Positions 8,128 to 16,961 of a DNA stretch of 64,000 bases are shown here, in pieces. The notes under the pieces are model-generated. The model did not search any database and was not told the origin of the DNA. It saw only the letters and a list, made by a program, of their open reading frames with translations. The stretch covers positions 280,573 through 344,572 of the forward strand of contig NZ_FNJO01000006.1 in the NCBI RefSeq assembly GCF_900104095.1, in the 5' to 3' direction. How positions within the stretch are numbered: position 1 is the stretch's first letter; each line of letters opens with the position of its first letter. The translations under genes were made by a program, and so were the position numbers. The stretch is from Ralstonia sp. 25mfcol4.1. Lineage in GTDB: Bacteria > Pseudomonadota > Gammaproteobacteria > Burkholderiales > Burkholderiaceae.

Positions 8128-10248
8128 ATGAATTCGAGCCGTCGCGGACTGCCACTTGCCGCGCCCCACTTTGCCCCGTGCGCCACGGCGCTGGCTGTCT
8201 CGATGCTGTGCCTGGCGCCGCAATGGGCGGCAGCGCAGGACGCCGCCGGACCGGTGCAGGGCGGTGAGACGGAAAAGATGCTCGAAACGGTTCAGGTTTC
8301 CGGAAACTGGCTCGGCACCGGGCTGCAGAACAGCGTAAAGACCTTCCCCGGTGCGCGCACGGTGGTTAGCGAGCAGCAGATCGAACAGAGCGGTGCGCAG
8401 AGCATTGGCGACGTCATGCGCCGCATCCCCGGCGTGCAGGCGACCGACAACTCCGGCACGGCCGGCAGCGCCGTGTCGCTCAATATCGGCGTGCGGGGCC
8501 TGACCGGCCGCTACACGCCGCGCTCCACGGTGCTGCTCGACGGCATCCCGATGGCCGTGGCGCCGTACGGCCAGCCGCAGCTGTCGTTTGCCCCGGTCAG
8601 CCTGGGCAACATCGAGTCGATCGACGTGGTGCGCAGCGGCGGCGCGGTGCGCTACGGCCCGCAGAACGTGGGCGGCATCATCAATTTCAATACCAAGCCG
8701 ATCCCGGGCGTGTTCAGCGGCGAGGCGTCGGTGCGCGAGAACATCTACACCGAAGGTGGCGGCAAGAATACCCAGTACAACGCGTTCGTGGGCACCACGC
8801 TCGACAGCGGCCTGGGCATCGCGCTGCTGTACTCGGGCATGACGGGCCGTGAATGGCGCCAGGGCAGCGACGACAACGTCAACGACCTGGCCGTGAAGTT
8901 CGCCTACGACATCACGCCGACGTCGCAGGTCTACGGCAAGCTGTCGTACTACGACGTCAAGTCGAAGACGCCGGGCGGGCTGAGCGTGGCGCAGTACAAC
9001 GCCAATCCGTTCCAGAACACGCGCCCCGACGACTACTGGAGCGGCAACCGCTACGGTTTCGACCTGGGCTACGTGAACACGATCTCCGCGAACCAGGAAT
9101 TCGAGATCCGCACGTTCTTCAACGAAAGCTACCGCCAGAGCACGCTGCAGCAGAGCGCCACCGTGATCGCGCACCAGCCGCGCAACTACACGACGTTCGG
9201 CATCGAGCCGCGCTTCACGCAGCGTTTCGGCGTGGGCCCGACCACGCATGACGTGACGGTCGGTTACCGCTACATCCGCGAACGCGGTGACGACAACCAG
9301 TTCAGCACGAATCGCCAGACCGGCGTGAACGGCCCGACCACCACGTTCGACAATGCCACCGATGCCCATGCCGTCTACATCGACGACCGCATCGCGTACG
9401 GCAACTGGCGCATCGTGCCGGGCGTGCGCTTCGAGCATATCGACACGACCCGCCAGCAGCGCAACACCGCGACGCAGTGGGACAGCCTGAACAACAAGGC
9501 GCTGCCGTCGGTCAACGTGTCGTATCTGGTGAACAGCGCCTGGACGGTGTTTGCTGACTACAGCACGTCGTTCGGCCCGGTACAGAACACCCAGCTCAAT
9601 TCGCAGACGCCGAACAATCCGCTGCAGCCTGAAGTGGCCAAGACGTTCGAAGTGGGTACGCGCTGGACGGACAGCCACATCAAGGGTGAGCTGACCGCGT
9701 TCAAGATCAAGTTCGACAACCAGATCCTGCAGGTGCCGGGACTGTTCCCCGCCACGTTCCAGAACATCGGCGCGACCGACCACGATGGCGTGGAAGCAGC
9801 CATCGACTACACGTTCGACCGCGGCAGCATGCTGGGCGGCCTGAACCTGTACGCCAACTACACGTATACGCGCGCCATCCAGAAGTCGGGCACCACGGCG
9901 GGCCTGGACGTGCCGTTCTACTCGCGTACCACCGACACGATCGGCGCACGCTACGACTGGCGCAGCTGGACGTTCAACGTCTCCACCACGCACCAGAGCA
10001 AGCAGTACGCGGATCTGGCCAACACGGTGGCCGAAAGCGCGGATGGCAGCAACGGCCTGATCCCGGGCTTCCGTACGTGGAATATCCAGGCGATGTTCAA
10101 GCTGCCGCAGCGCAAGAACACCGACATTACCGTCGGCATCAACAACCTGTTCGACAAGCGGTTCTACACGCGTACCACCGACAGCAATGCCGGCCGCCTG
10201 GTGGGCGCGCCGCGCATGGTCTACATTCAGGCCCGCGCCGCGTTCTGA
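8128..10248 (+). CDS. FecA-like TonB-dependent outer-membrane receptor
   Basis: A 706-residue receptor. A signal peptide ends near PQWAAAQD, a TonB box (LETVQVSG) follows at about residue 55, then the plug (PGARTVVSEQQIEQSGAQSI, VLLDGIPMAVAPYGQPQLSF, VRYGPQNVGGIINF) and a 22-strand barrel finishing with the terminal aromatic ARAAF. The plug matches FecA-type ferric citrate receptors, but the N-terminal signalling (STN) domain of FecA is absent and no fecIR genes are adjacent. The ligand is therefore probably a ferric carboxylate or siderophore, taken up without surface signalling. ATG 8128 has AAGGGAAG just upstream. Confidence 0.85.
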   Translation: MNSSRRGLPLAAPHFAPCATALAVSMLCLAPQWAAAQDAAGPVQGGETEKMLETVQVSGNWLGTGLQNSVKTFPGARTVVSEQQIEQSGAQSIGDVMRRIPGVQATDNSGTAGSAVSLNIGVRGLTGRYTPRSTVLLDGIPMAVAPYGQPQLSFAPVSLGNIESIDVVRSGGAVRYGPQNVGGIINFNTKPIPGVFSGEASVRENIYTEGGGKNTQYNAFVGTTLDSGLGIALLYSGMTGREWRQGSDDNVNDLAVKFAYDITPTSQVYGKLSYYDVKSKTPGGLSVAQYNANPFQNTRPDDYWSGNRYGFDLGYVNTISANQEFEIRTFFNESYRQSTLQQSATVIAHQPRNYTTFGIEPRFTQRFGVGPTTHDVTVGYRYIRERGDDNQFSTNRQTGVNGPTTTFDNATDAHAVYIDDRIAYGNWRIVPGVRFEHIDTTRQQRNTATQWDSLNNKALPSVNVSYLVNSAWTVFADYSTSFGPVQNTQLNSQTPNNPLQPEVAKTFEVGTRWTDSHIKGELTAFKIKFDNQILQVPGLFPATFQNIGATDHDGVEAAIDYTFDRGSMLGGLNLYANYTYTRAIQKSGTTAGLDVPFYSRTTDTIGARYDWRSWTFNVSTTHQSKQYADLANTVAESADGSNGLIPGFRTWNIQAMFKLPQRKNTDITVGINNLFDKRFYTRTTDSNAGRLVGAPRMVYIQARAAF

Positions 10249-10263
10249 GCGTAGCCGGACCGG

Positions 10264-10929
10264 CTAGTCTGAAGGAGGCGGCGGCCCCTTTGTCGTCCCG
10301 CGCGGGGGCAACGGGGCCGGCTCCGCCACCAGTTCCCCGGCGGGCAGCAGGCGCAGCAGCGTCCTGGCCACCTCGGGATCGCGGCATTGCAGCCATTCGT
10401 CCCAGTCTTCGCGCGGCAGGATCACCACGCCGCGCTTCTCGTCCCCGGGTTTGTGAAACCGCTGCATCAGCGGATGATGGTCGGCGTTGACCGTCGGCAT
10501 CGTGAACGATACGGCGCCACCGGGCCACGCCCGCCACAGCCCCGCAATCGCAAACGGCTCGCCCCCCGGCAGGCCGATCTTCCAGCGCACCGCCTTGCCG
10601 CTTTCGTAGTTCGGCTCGTAGAACGCCGTCGCAGGCACCAGCGCCAGCTGGCAGGACTTCCAGAACCTGGCAAAGGACGACAGCTGCCCGATGGTCTCCA
10701 CGCGCGCATTGGCGGTGGGGTAGTAGCGCGTGCCGGGCGGGATGGTCGCCTTCGGCACCATGCTGAACGATGCCAGCACGCTTTCCCAGGCCGCTTCGCC
10801 GGTTTTCTGGCGCACGATGGGCGCGGCATAGTCGGGCCATGTCTCCTGGGGATACAGGCCCGGCGGCGGCTCCACGCCAAAGATCTCGCGCAGGATGCGT
10901 TTCTGTACGGGGGCGTAGTTGACGCACAT
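10264..10929 (-). CDS. yedK: SOS response-associated peptidase (SRAP/YedK)
   Basis: A 221-residue SRAP-domain protein. The catalytic Cys2 (MCVNYAP) that forms a thiazolidine cross-link with abasic sites is present, as are NARVET near residue 74, the PATAFYEPN segment carrying the active glutamate, and TVNADHHPLMQRFHKPGDEK with the conserved histidine region. These proteins shield abasic sites in single-stranded DNA. The segment normally written CLVPADGFYEW is diverged here (CQLALVPATAFYEPN). It ends 15 bases from the convergent TonB receptor gene. I see no LexA box (CTGT-N8-ACAG) at its start. Confidence 0.85.
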   Translation of the reverse strand: MCVNYAPVQKRILREIFGVEPPPGLYPQETWPDYAAPIVRQKTGEAAWESVLASFSMVPKATIPPGTRYYPTANARVETIGQLSSFARFWKSCQLALVPATAFYEPNYESGKAVRWKIGLPGGEPFAIAGLWRAWPGGAVSFTMPTVNADHHPLMQRFHKPGDEKRGVVILPREDWDEWLQCRDPEVARTLLRLLPAGELVAEPAPLPPRGTTKGPPPPSD

Positions 10930-11339
10930 GGGGGCTCCGGGAGCACGGTTCTGCCGCCTATGGTCGGCACGGCGGCACGGGCCGTCAATACGCGATCATC
11001 GGCCGCGCGTGCGTGTCGCCGAACGTCGTGCCGGGACAAAGCGCCGCAGACTGGCCGGTATCGGGCTGCGCACTTCCGAGTGGCCGACGGGCCGGGGTCC
11101 AATCCGCCTTGACGCCGGCACACACCGTATGTGACGCCAATGCCGCTTGCAGGCGCAACGGACGTTTGAAACATCGGCGCGGGCGTGGCCCGAGGGACGG
11201 CGACTTTGCCGGGCCGCTTCCTATAATGCCTGTGTGGCGCGGCACCACGTGGGCAGAAACGGCCGCACCGCGCCACGCGTGCTTGCAGGCAGGGGCGCGC
11301 TTCCCACCCATCTCCACGTCAAATGGGGAGACACACATC
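10930..11339. promoter_or_regulatory. Divergent intergenic region, yedK / BON gene
   Basis: This 410-base gap has no convincing gene. Toward the BON gene it carries a consensus TATAAT (11222-11227) without a clear -35. The leader downstream contains a 9-bp inverted repeat GTGGCGCGG (11234-11242) / CCGCGCCAC (11268-11276) that could fold in the 5' untranslated RNA. The ribosome site GGGGAGAC precedes the BON start codon. Confidence 0.45.
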
Positions 11340-12071
11340 ATGCTGAGTAGCGAAGCGGTGCTGACGCAGGCGCGAGCCGCGTTGGCGCATGTGCCATATC
11401 AGGGCCACCAGATCCATCCCACCATTCACCTGCGACTTTCCGACGGGGCCCTGATTCTGGAGGGCGAAGTGGCCGACGTCATGGACAAGACGCGCGCCAC
11501 GGCCCGGTTGCGCCGACTGGACGGCGTTTCCACAGTGATCGATCACCTGCGCATTGCCCATGCCGGCCCGATGGTGGGCGATGGCGACCTGCGCGCGGCC
11601 GTTTGCGATCGGCTGCTTAACGCGATCGACTTCCGTAACTGCAAGATCTGCGCGAAGGTGAAGGGGCAGGTCGAGCCTGTGCGCGAAGCCGTGGGCGAGC
11701 GCAGCGGCTGGATGGAGGTGGCGGTCCACGACGGCGCGGTCATCCTGAGCGGCCAGGTGATCAGCCTGTCGCACATGCGCCTGGCCGGCGTGCTGGCGTG
11801 GTGGTCACGCGGCTGCCGCAACGTGATCAACGACATCGTGGTGGCGCCGGCCGAGGCCGACAGCGACGAGGAACTGAGCGAGGCGCTGCAACTGGTGCTG
11901 GAAACCGACCCGTTCGTGGATGCCGCGCGCATCCGCGTGCGTACCGAGGGGCGGGTCGTGACGCTGGACGGCTACGCGTCAAGCGACGGCGCGCGCAAGC
12001 AGGTGGAGCGCGATGCGTGGTACGTGCAAGGCGTGGAGGACGTCATCAACCATATCGCCCTGAGTAGCTGA
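11340..12071 (+). CDS. Triple-BON-domain protein
   Basis: A 243-residue protein made of three BON-type modules, each ending in a glycine-centred beta pattern: LILEGEVADVMDKTRATARL (residues 38-57), VILSGQVISLSHMRLAGVL (about 137-155) and VVTLDGYASSDGARKQVER (about 210-228). BON domains bind phospholipids and appear in osmotic-stress proteins such as OsmY. There is no signal peptide, so it is probably cytoplasmic. The middle region has a CKICAKVKGQ stretch with two cysteines. ATG 11340 is preceded by GGGGAGAC; the frame runs far upstream but only this start has a ribosome site. It ends three bases from a convergent regulator gene. Confidence 0.75.
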   Translation: MLSSEAVLTQARAALAHVPYQGHQIHPTIHLRLSDGALILEGEVADVMDKTRATARLRRLDGVSTVIDHLRIAHAGPMVGDGDLRAAVCDRLLNAIDFRNCKICAKVKGQVEPVREAVGERSGWMEVAVHDGAVILSGQVISLSHMRLAGVLAWWSRGCRNVINDIVVAPAEADSDEELSEALQLVLETDPFVDAARIRVRTEGRVVTLDGYASSDGARKQVERDAWYVQGVEDVINHIALSS

Positions 12072-12074
12072 CAG

Positions 12075-13214
12075 CTAGTCAACGATGCCGGCATCGACTT
12101 GCGCCGCCTGGGCTTCCACGCGCCAATAGCGGCGCCGCGTGCGCAACGCAAAGCGCGAGCGGTATTCCGACATCGACATCTGCATGGTTCGCTGGAACAG
12201 GCGCCGGAAGGCGGCGGCATCGCTGTAGCCGCAGGCCTCGGCAATTGCCTGCGTGCCATGCAGCGTCACCTCCAGCAGCATGCGGGCACGCTCCACGCGC
12301 AGCCGGTGCAGGTAATCCAATGGCGTGCGTCCGGTCACCTGGCGGAAATGGCGTAGCAGCGTCCGTTCGCTGACGGCGGCCGCGCGCGCTACGGCCGCCA
12401 GCCGGTAAGGCTCGCCGACATGCGCCTGCAGCCAGCCGATGGCGCGATAGACCGGGCTGTCGGCGGTCTTGCCAAGCCAGCGCTGCGAAACCAGCTCCGG
12501 CACCCACTGCTGCCGTTCGGGCTGGTAGAGCAACAGGCGGGCCACCGCCTGCGCCAGGTCGGGGTCTTGCAGATGACCCAGCACGCGCAGCATGAATTCG
12601 GTCTGCAGGGCGGGCGCCACGCAATGAAAGACCTGTCCGTGCAGTCCCATCGGTTCATCCGATGACAGATCGCACGCCGGAAAGCGTTGCGCGAACCAGC
12701 TCTGGAACATCCACGGCGCGCCGCAACGCGCACCGTCGAGCAGCCCCAGCATCAGTGGATAGGCCATCCCGGTGTAGATCGATGCCACCCAGCCGCCAGC
12801 TTCCATATGCCGTGCCAGCAGGCGTTGCGTGGCGGTATCGGCAGCGGCCAGTTCGCCCAGATGGGGCGCGCTGGCCGCCATCAGTCCTGGCACCACGATC
12901 AGTACCTGGGCCTGCCGCGGTGTACCCCGGCGCGAGGTGGACAGGCCGGGCAGGGGATCGGGCAGGGCGCGCCCGTTGGCGCCGATGATCTCCCACGTCA
13001 GCCGTGCCGGCGCGCCCGGCCGCTGCAACTGCGCCACGCCCGCGGCGGTACGCAAGACATCGAGCGCGCCGAACAGCGTGCCAGGCATGGCATCGGGCAA
13101 CCAGAGCAGCTTGACGTGCAAGGGCGCGGCCGGCAGGGGCATGGGGCGAATGGCGGGATTGGCATCGGGATTGGCGATATTGAACCTCCCTCCGGGATAG
13201 CGCAAGCGATACAT
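12075..13214 (-). CDS. GlxA-like AraC-family regulator
   Basis: A 379-residue regulator with an N-terminal DJ-1/PfpI-type domain (VLIVVPGLMAASAPHLGEL, WVASIYTGMAYPLMLGLLDG) and a C-terminal AraC domain with two helix-turn-helix motifs (YRLAAVARAAAVSERTLLRH and AIAEACGYSDAAAFRRLFQR). The cysteine nucleophile elbow of the amidase fold reads IYTGMA, so catalysis is unlikely and the domain is a sensor, as in GlxA/FtrA. ATG 13214 has GGAG six bases before it; M25 is a later alternative. It is divergent from the M20 peptidase gene, only 37 bases away, and likely controls it. Confidence 0.8.
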   Translation of the reverse strand: MYRLRYPGGRFNIANPDANPAIRPMPLPAAPLHVKLLWLPDAMPGTLFGALDVLRTAAGVAQLQRPGAPARLTWEIIGANGRALPDPLPGLSTSRRGTPRQAQVLIVVPGLMAASAPHLGELAAADTATQRLLARHMEAGGWVASIYTGMAYPLMLGLLDGARCGAPWMFQSWFAQRFPACDLSSDEPMGLHGQVFHCVAPALQTEFMLRVLGHLQDPDLAQAVARLLLYQPERQQWVPELVSQRWLGKTADSPVYRAIGWLQAHVGEPYRLAAVARAAAVSERTLLRHFRQVTGRTPLDYLHRLRVERARMLLEVTLHGTQAIAEACGYSDAAAFRRLFQRTMQMSMSEYRSRFALRTRRRYWRVEAQAAQVDAGIVD

Positions 13215-13251
13215 TGGAGCTCCAAACGAAAACCGAGATCAGGAGACACGC

Positions 13252-14517
13252 ATGCCGCTTTCCCTTCGCCGCCTTGCCCGCGCCACGGCCATCGCACTGG
13301 CCGCCGCTACGGCCTGCAGTGCCGCGCTGGCCGCCGGCCCCGACCAGTCACTGCTCGATGCCGCGCGCGCCGCGCAGCCGGCCGTGGTGCAGTCGCTCAA
13401 GGACATGGTGACGATCGAATCCGGCAGCGCCAACATGCAGGGGCTGACGCGCATGGCCGACTACACGTCGCAGCGGCTGCAGGCGCTGGGCGCGAAGGTG
13501 GAGCGGCTGCCGATGACAACCAGCGCCGCGCCGATGGTCAAGGCCACCCTGACCGGCACGGGCAAGCGCCGCATCATGCTGATCGGCCATATGGACACGG
13601 TGTATCCGGCGGGCATCCTGGCGTCGCAGCCGATCCGCGAGGACGGCAACCGGCTCTATGGTCCCGGCATCGCCGACGACAAGGGGGGGCTGGCCGTGAT
13701 CCTGCATTCGCTGGAAATCCTCAAGGCGCAAGGCTGGAAGGACTACGCGCAGATCACGGTGCTGCTGAACCCGGACGAGGAAATCGGCTCCCTGGGCTCG
13801 GGCGAGACCATTGCCACGCTGGCCGCGCAGCACGATGTGGTGCTGTCGTGCGAGCCCAACGTGGCGAAGTCCGTGGCGAAGTCGGAATCGCTGCTGCTGG
13901 CCGCCGCCGGCACCGCCACGGCGACGATGCAGGTCAAGGGCCGGTCATCGCATGCCGGCGCGGCGCCCGAACTGGGCCGCAACGCGCTGCTGGAGCTGGC
14001 CTACCAGATGCAGGAAACGCGCGACCTGGCCAAGACGATACCAGGCGCGCAGATGAACTGGACGCAGGCCAGGACCACCGGCCCGCTCAACCAGATTCCG
14101 GAGATGGCCAGCGCCGTGGGCGATGTGCGCGTGACCGCCAGCGGCGCCGCGCAGAAGCTGCAGACGGCGTTGCAGCAGAAGGTCGACGCGGGCCATCTCA
14201 TTCCGGACACGAAGACCACGATTGCGATGGAAGAAGGGCGCCCCGCCTTCGTGGCCGATGCGCGCTCGAAGGAACTGGCCGCGCGGGCCCAGCAGATCTA
14301 TGCGGAGATGGACGGCCGGTCGCTGATCCTGATGCCGGGCACCGGAGGCGGCACCGATGCAGGCTTTGCCGGACGCTCGGGCAAGGCGGTGGTGCTGGAA
14401 AGCTTCGGCCTGTCGGGCTTCGGCTATCACGCGCGCGACGAGTACGTGGAACTGGATTCGATCGTGCCGCGCCTGTACCTGATGACGCGGATGCTGCAGG
14501 AGATCGGAAAGAACTGA
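13252..14517 (+). CDS. Secreted M20 family metallopeptidase, carboxypeptidase G2-like
   Basis: A 421-residue exported zinc hydrolase, like glutamate carboxypeptidase (CPG2). A signal peptide ends near ACSAALAAGPD. Metal and catalytic residues are visible as GHMDTVYPAG, GPGIADDKGGLAV, LLNPDEEIGSLGS (catalytic glutamate plus ligand), GTGGGTDAGFA and SGFGYHARDEYVELDS (last histidine ligand). CPG2 enzymes remove C-terminal glutamate from folates and related amides. It lies divergent from a GlxA-like regulator and ends at a strong shared hairpin terminator. A role in scavenging peptide- or folate-derived glutamate is inferred. Confidence 0.85.
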   Translation: MPLSLRRLARATAIALAAATACSAALAAGPDQSLLDAARAAQPAVVQSLKDMVTIESGSANMQGLTRMADYTSQRLQALGAKVERLPMTTSAAPMVKATLTGTGKRRIMLIGHMDTVYPAGILASQPIREDGNRLYGPGIADDKGGLAVILHSLEILKAQGWKDYAQITVLLNPDEEIGSLGSGETIATLAAQHDVVLSCEPNVAKSVAKSESLLLAAAGTATATMQVKGRSSHAGAAPELGRNALLELAYQMQETRDLAKTIPGAQMNWTQARTTGPLNQIPEMASAVGDVRVTASGAAQKLQTALQQKVDAGHLIPDTKTTIAMEEGRPAFVADARSKELAARAQQIYAEMDGRSLILMPGTGGGTDAGFAGRSGKAVVLESFGLSGFGYHARDEYVELDSIVPRLYLMTRMLQEIGKN

Positions 14518-14529
14518 GGCAGGGGGAAT

Positions 14530-14555
14530 ACCCTCTCCCGCGGGCGGGAGAGGGT
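14530..14555. terminator. Bidirectional hairpin between convergent genes
   Basis: ACCCTCTCCCG (14530-14540) pairs perfectly with CGGGAGAGGGT (14545-14555) around a four-base loop. It sits between the M20 peptidase stop and the convergent LysR stop, so it can end transcripts from both sides. No long T run follows. A nearly identical stem recurs at 23021-23044. Confidence 0.65.
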
Positions 14556-14562
14556 CAGGACA

Positions 14563-15489
14563 TCAGGCCGCCAGCTGCTGCGGCGCCGCGCCGAAGTGCG
14601 GATGCCGCGAGAAGATCTCCGCGGCCCAGTTCACGAACACGCGTACCTTGGCCGACAGATGCCGGTTCTGCGGATACATCGCAGAAATCGGCAGTTCGTC
14701 GGTCTGCCAGTCGGTCATGACCTCGACGAGCCGGCCGCTGTGGATGTACGGCTCGGCCATGGCGCGCGAGATGCGTGCAATGCCATGGCCTTCCACTGCG
14801 CAGCCCAGGTACACGTCGGCATCGTTGGTCGAGATCACCGAGGGCAGCAGCACTTCGGTGCTCTCGCCGCCACGGATCAGCGTCCACGGCGTTTCGCGTC
14901 CGGTACGGTTCGACAGGAAGTTGATGGCCTTGTGCTGCGACAGTTCGGTCAGGTCGTGCGGTGTGCCAAAACGCCGCAGGTAGATCGGCGACGCATAGAA
15001 CGCCAGCTTCACCTGTCCGATGCGCCGGGCCACCATGGCCTCGTCGAGCGCACCCACGCGCAGCACGACATCCACGCCTTCCTTGAGCAGGTCGATGGGC
15101 TTTCCGTTGATGGTCAGTTCCAGCTTCAGTTCGGGATAGGCGTTGAAGAAGTCGTGCAGTTGAGGCATCAACACAAGCTGCGCGAGTCCGCTGGTGGTAT
15201 CCACGGCCAGCGTGCCACGCGGCGAGTTGTTGTGGCGTGTCAGCGACTGTTCCGCTTCCTCCACATCCGCCAGGATGCGCACGCAGCGTTCGTAGTAGGC
15301 GGCACCGTCGGTGGTTACGCTGATCCGGCGCGTGGTCCGGTGCAGCAGCTTGACGCCAAGGTGGGTTTCCAGGTTTTGTATCAGGCGGGTGAGGGTGGCC
15401 TTGGGCAGGTCCAGCGACTCCGCCGCGCGCGCAAAGCTGCCGACATCCACCACCCGAGTGAATGCCTGCATTGAGACAAGACGATCCAT
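14563..15489 (-). CDS. bpeT: LysR regulator, BpeT/CeoR-like
   Basis: A 308-residue LysR protein: helix-turn-helix at residues 1-60 (MDRLVSMQAFTRVVDVGSFA, PKATLTRLIQNLETHLGVKL) and a CrgA-type effector domain. It is divergent from an llpE-like gene followed by a three-gene RND pump, the same order as bpeT-llpE-bpeEF-oprC in Burkholderia pseudomallei and ceoR-llpE-ceoAB-opcM in B. cenocepacia, where the LysR protein activates the pump. The name is given by this gene order; orthology was not tested. The 370-base divergent region would hold its binding site. Confidence 0.65.
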   Translation of the reverse strand: MDRLVSMQAFTRVVDVGSFARAAESLDLPKATLTRLIQNLETHLGVKLLHRTTRRISVTTDGAAYYERCVRILADVEEAEQSLTRHNNSPRGTLAVDTTSGLAQLVLMPQLHDFFNAYPELKLELTINGKPIDLLKEGVDVVLRVGALDEAMVARRIGQVKLAFYASPIYLRRFGTPHDLTELSQHKAINFLSNRTGRETPWTLIRGGESTEVLLPSVISTNDADVYLGCAVEGHGIARISRAMAEPYIHSGRLVEVMTDWQTDELPISAMYPQNRHLSAKVRVFVNWAAEIFSRHPHFGAAPQQLAA

Positions 15490-15859
15490 GATGTTGCTTT
15501 CGAAAGGAGTAAGACCGGGCTACGTTCCGAAGGATGTCTGGCGGGATCGGGTCCGCTGCATGTCAAGTGCGCGGCCTGGATTTGCTGCCGGCGGTCCGCC
15601 AGTGGCGGCCGGAGCGGGGACGGGTGGAGGGTGGGGCGCCGGCGTTTGCGCTGTTTCCCCAAGTGCGCAGATGCCGAAGGACCGGAGTGAATCACATTTC
15701 AGGTATCCATTTCAAGCCGTGTGGGTTCACTTCGATGATTATTCCAACGCAGAAACAGTGCATTGGCAATAGCTCGCTTTATCCCACCGTTGTCAATCAC
15801 CATAATTCGCTGCATCGCAATACAGTAATCGACGGCCTTTGCCGGCCGCCGTGCCAACC
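15490..15859. promoter_or_regulatory. Divergent region between bpeT-like gene and llpE
   Basis: No gene is seen in these 370 bases. The half nearest llpE (about 15700-15840) is clearly richer in A and T than its surroundings, including GATGATTATTCC, TTGTCAATCACCATAATTCG and GCAATACAGTAATCG. This is where the pump promoter and LysR sites should be. I could not fix a convincing T-N11-A or nod-box dyad by eye. Confidence 0.4.
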
Positions 15860-16735
15860 ATGACCAAGACCACGACTCCCCGTAGTTCCGCCGTACAACC
15901 GGCCGCAGAACAGGGCGAGGCAATCGTGATCCAGCACGTGGTGGCCAGCGGCGAGCGCGAAATGAAGGTCTGCGTGTGTTACCCCGCAGGTTATTGGCCA
16001 GTGAGCGCCGGTGCGCCATTGTTGCCGTGGATGCTGTACCTGCATGCCGGCGGCTTTGTCGACGGCGGGGTCGAAGCCGCGAAGGAACTGGTGCGGGATC
16101 TGGCGGAGTCGGTCCCGGCCGTGGTGGTGACGCCCGATTACTCGCTGGCGCCCCAGAATCCGTTCCCGGCAGCGCCCGAGGACGCCGTGAATACGGTGTC
16201 GTGGGTGCTCAAGCAGGCCCGCAAGCTCAAGCTCGACAAGCTGCGCTTCGCGCTGGTAGGCGAGGAAGCCGGCGGCAACCTGGCCATCGCCACGGCGCAG
16301 ATGCTGCGTGACCGTGGCCTGCCGCAGCCGGCGGGTCAGTGGCTGATCCGGCCGGTGACCGATCCGTGCCTGCAGCACGCGTCGTCCGGCGGGCAGGTGC
16401 CGATGGAAATGCTGCGCAAGCTGGCGTGCAACTATCGCGACTACCTGCCGACGCCCGCCGCCAGCGTGCACCCGTATGCGGCCCCGGCGCTGGCTTCGCG
16501 GCTGGCGGGACTGCCGCCGACGCTGGTGCAGGTGGCGGAAAAAGACGCCCTGCGCGCGGAAGGCGAGGCCTTCGCCGCAAAATTGTCCAAGGCCGGCATC
16601 CCGGCCAGGGCCCTGATCATGCCCGGCGCCTGTGGCGACGGGGTGGAACAGTCCCATGAGATGTGTCAGGCATGGGTCAAAGAAGGTGCGCGGTTCCTGC
16701 GCGAAAGTTTCGCCAAGGCCGACGACGCCTCGTAA
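15860..16735 (+). CDS. llpE: LlpE-like alpha/beta hydrolase, catalytic serine missing
   Basis: A 291-residue hormone-sensitive-lipase-type fold. The oxyanion loop reads YLHAGGFVDGG (family H-G-G-G), VVVTPDYSLAPQNPFPAAPED is the classic block before the nucleophile, but the nucleophile elbow is GEEAGGNLA instead of GDSAGGNLA: the serine is glutamate at residue 136. The acid segment EKDALRAEGEAFAAKL is kept. The protein should lack ordinary esterase activity and may be a binding or regulatory protein. It precedes an RND operon, as llpE does in Burkholderia efflux operons. ATG 15860 is chosen; an upstream TTG is open. The pump gene follows after 226 bases. Confidence 0.75.
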   Translation: MTKTTTPRSSAVQPAAEQGEAIVIQHVVASGEREMKVCVCYPAGYWPVSAGAPLLPWMLYLHAGGFVDGGVEAAKELVRDLAESVPAVVVTPDYSLAPQNPFPAAPEDAVNTVSWVLKQARKLKLDKLRFALVGEEAGGNLAIATAQMLRDRGLPQPAGQWLIRPVTDPCLQHASSGGQVPMEMLRKLACNYRDYLPTPAASVHPYAAPALASRLAGLPPTLVQVAEKDALRAEGEAFAAKLSKAGIPARALIMPGACGDGVEQSHEMCQAWVKEGARFLRESFAKADDAS

Positions 16736-16961
16736 TCCGGTCCGAACGCCGGCCGGCGCCGTGAATGCTGTAACGGTGCCGGATTCCCCCGCCAGCGCCC
16801 TTTGAGGCTGGCACCCCTGTAGTGGCTTGCTTCTGTCCGATCGGGACGGAGGCCCCCTTGTTGTTCCCGTTTTTCCGGCCCTTTGGGCTGGCGGGCAGCG
16901 TTCGGCCTGAATTTTTGCTTTTCCAGTTGAAGAAACCCGACGAAACACGGAGTGAAGAAAG

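Noticed and set aside
12687..14720. A 677-codon + strand frame
   Set aside because: It overlaps the GlxA-like regulator and the M20 peptidase out of frame, and its composition is shadow-like (Gly, Arg, Ala without motifs).
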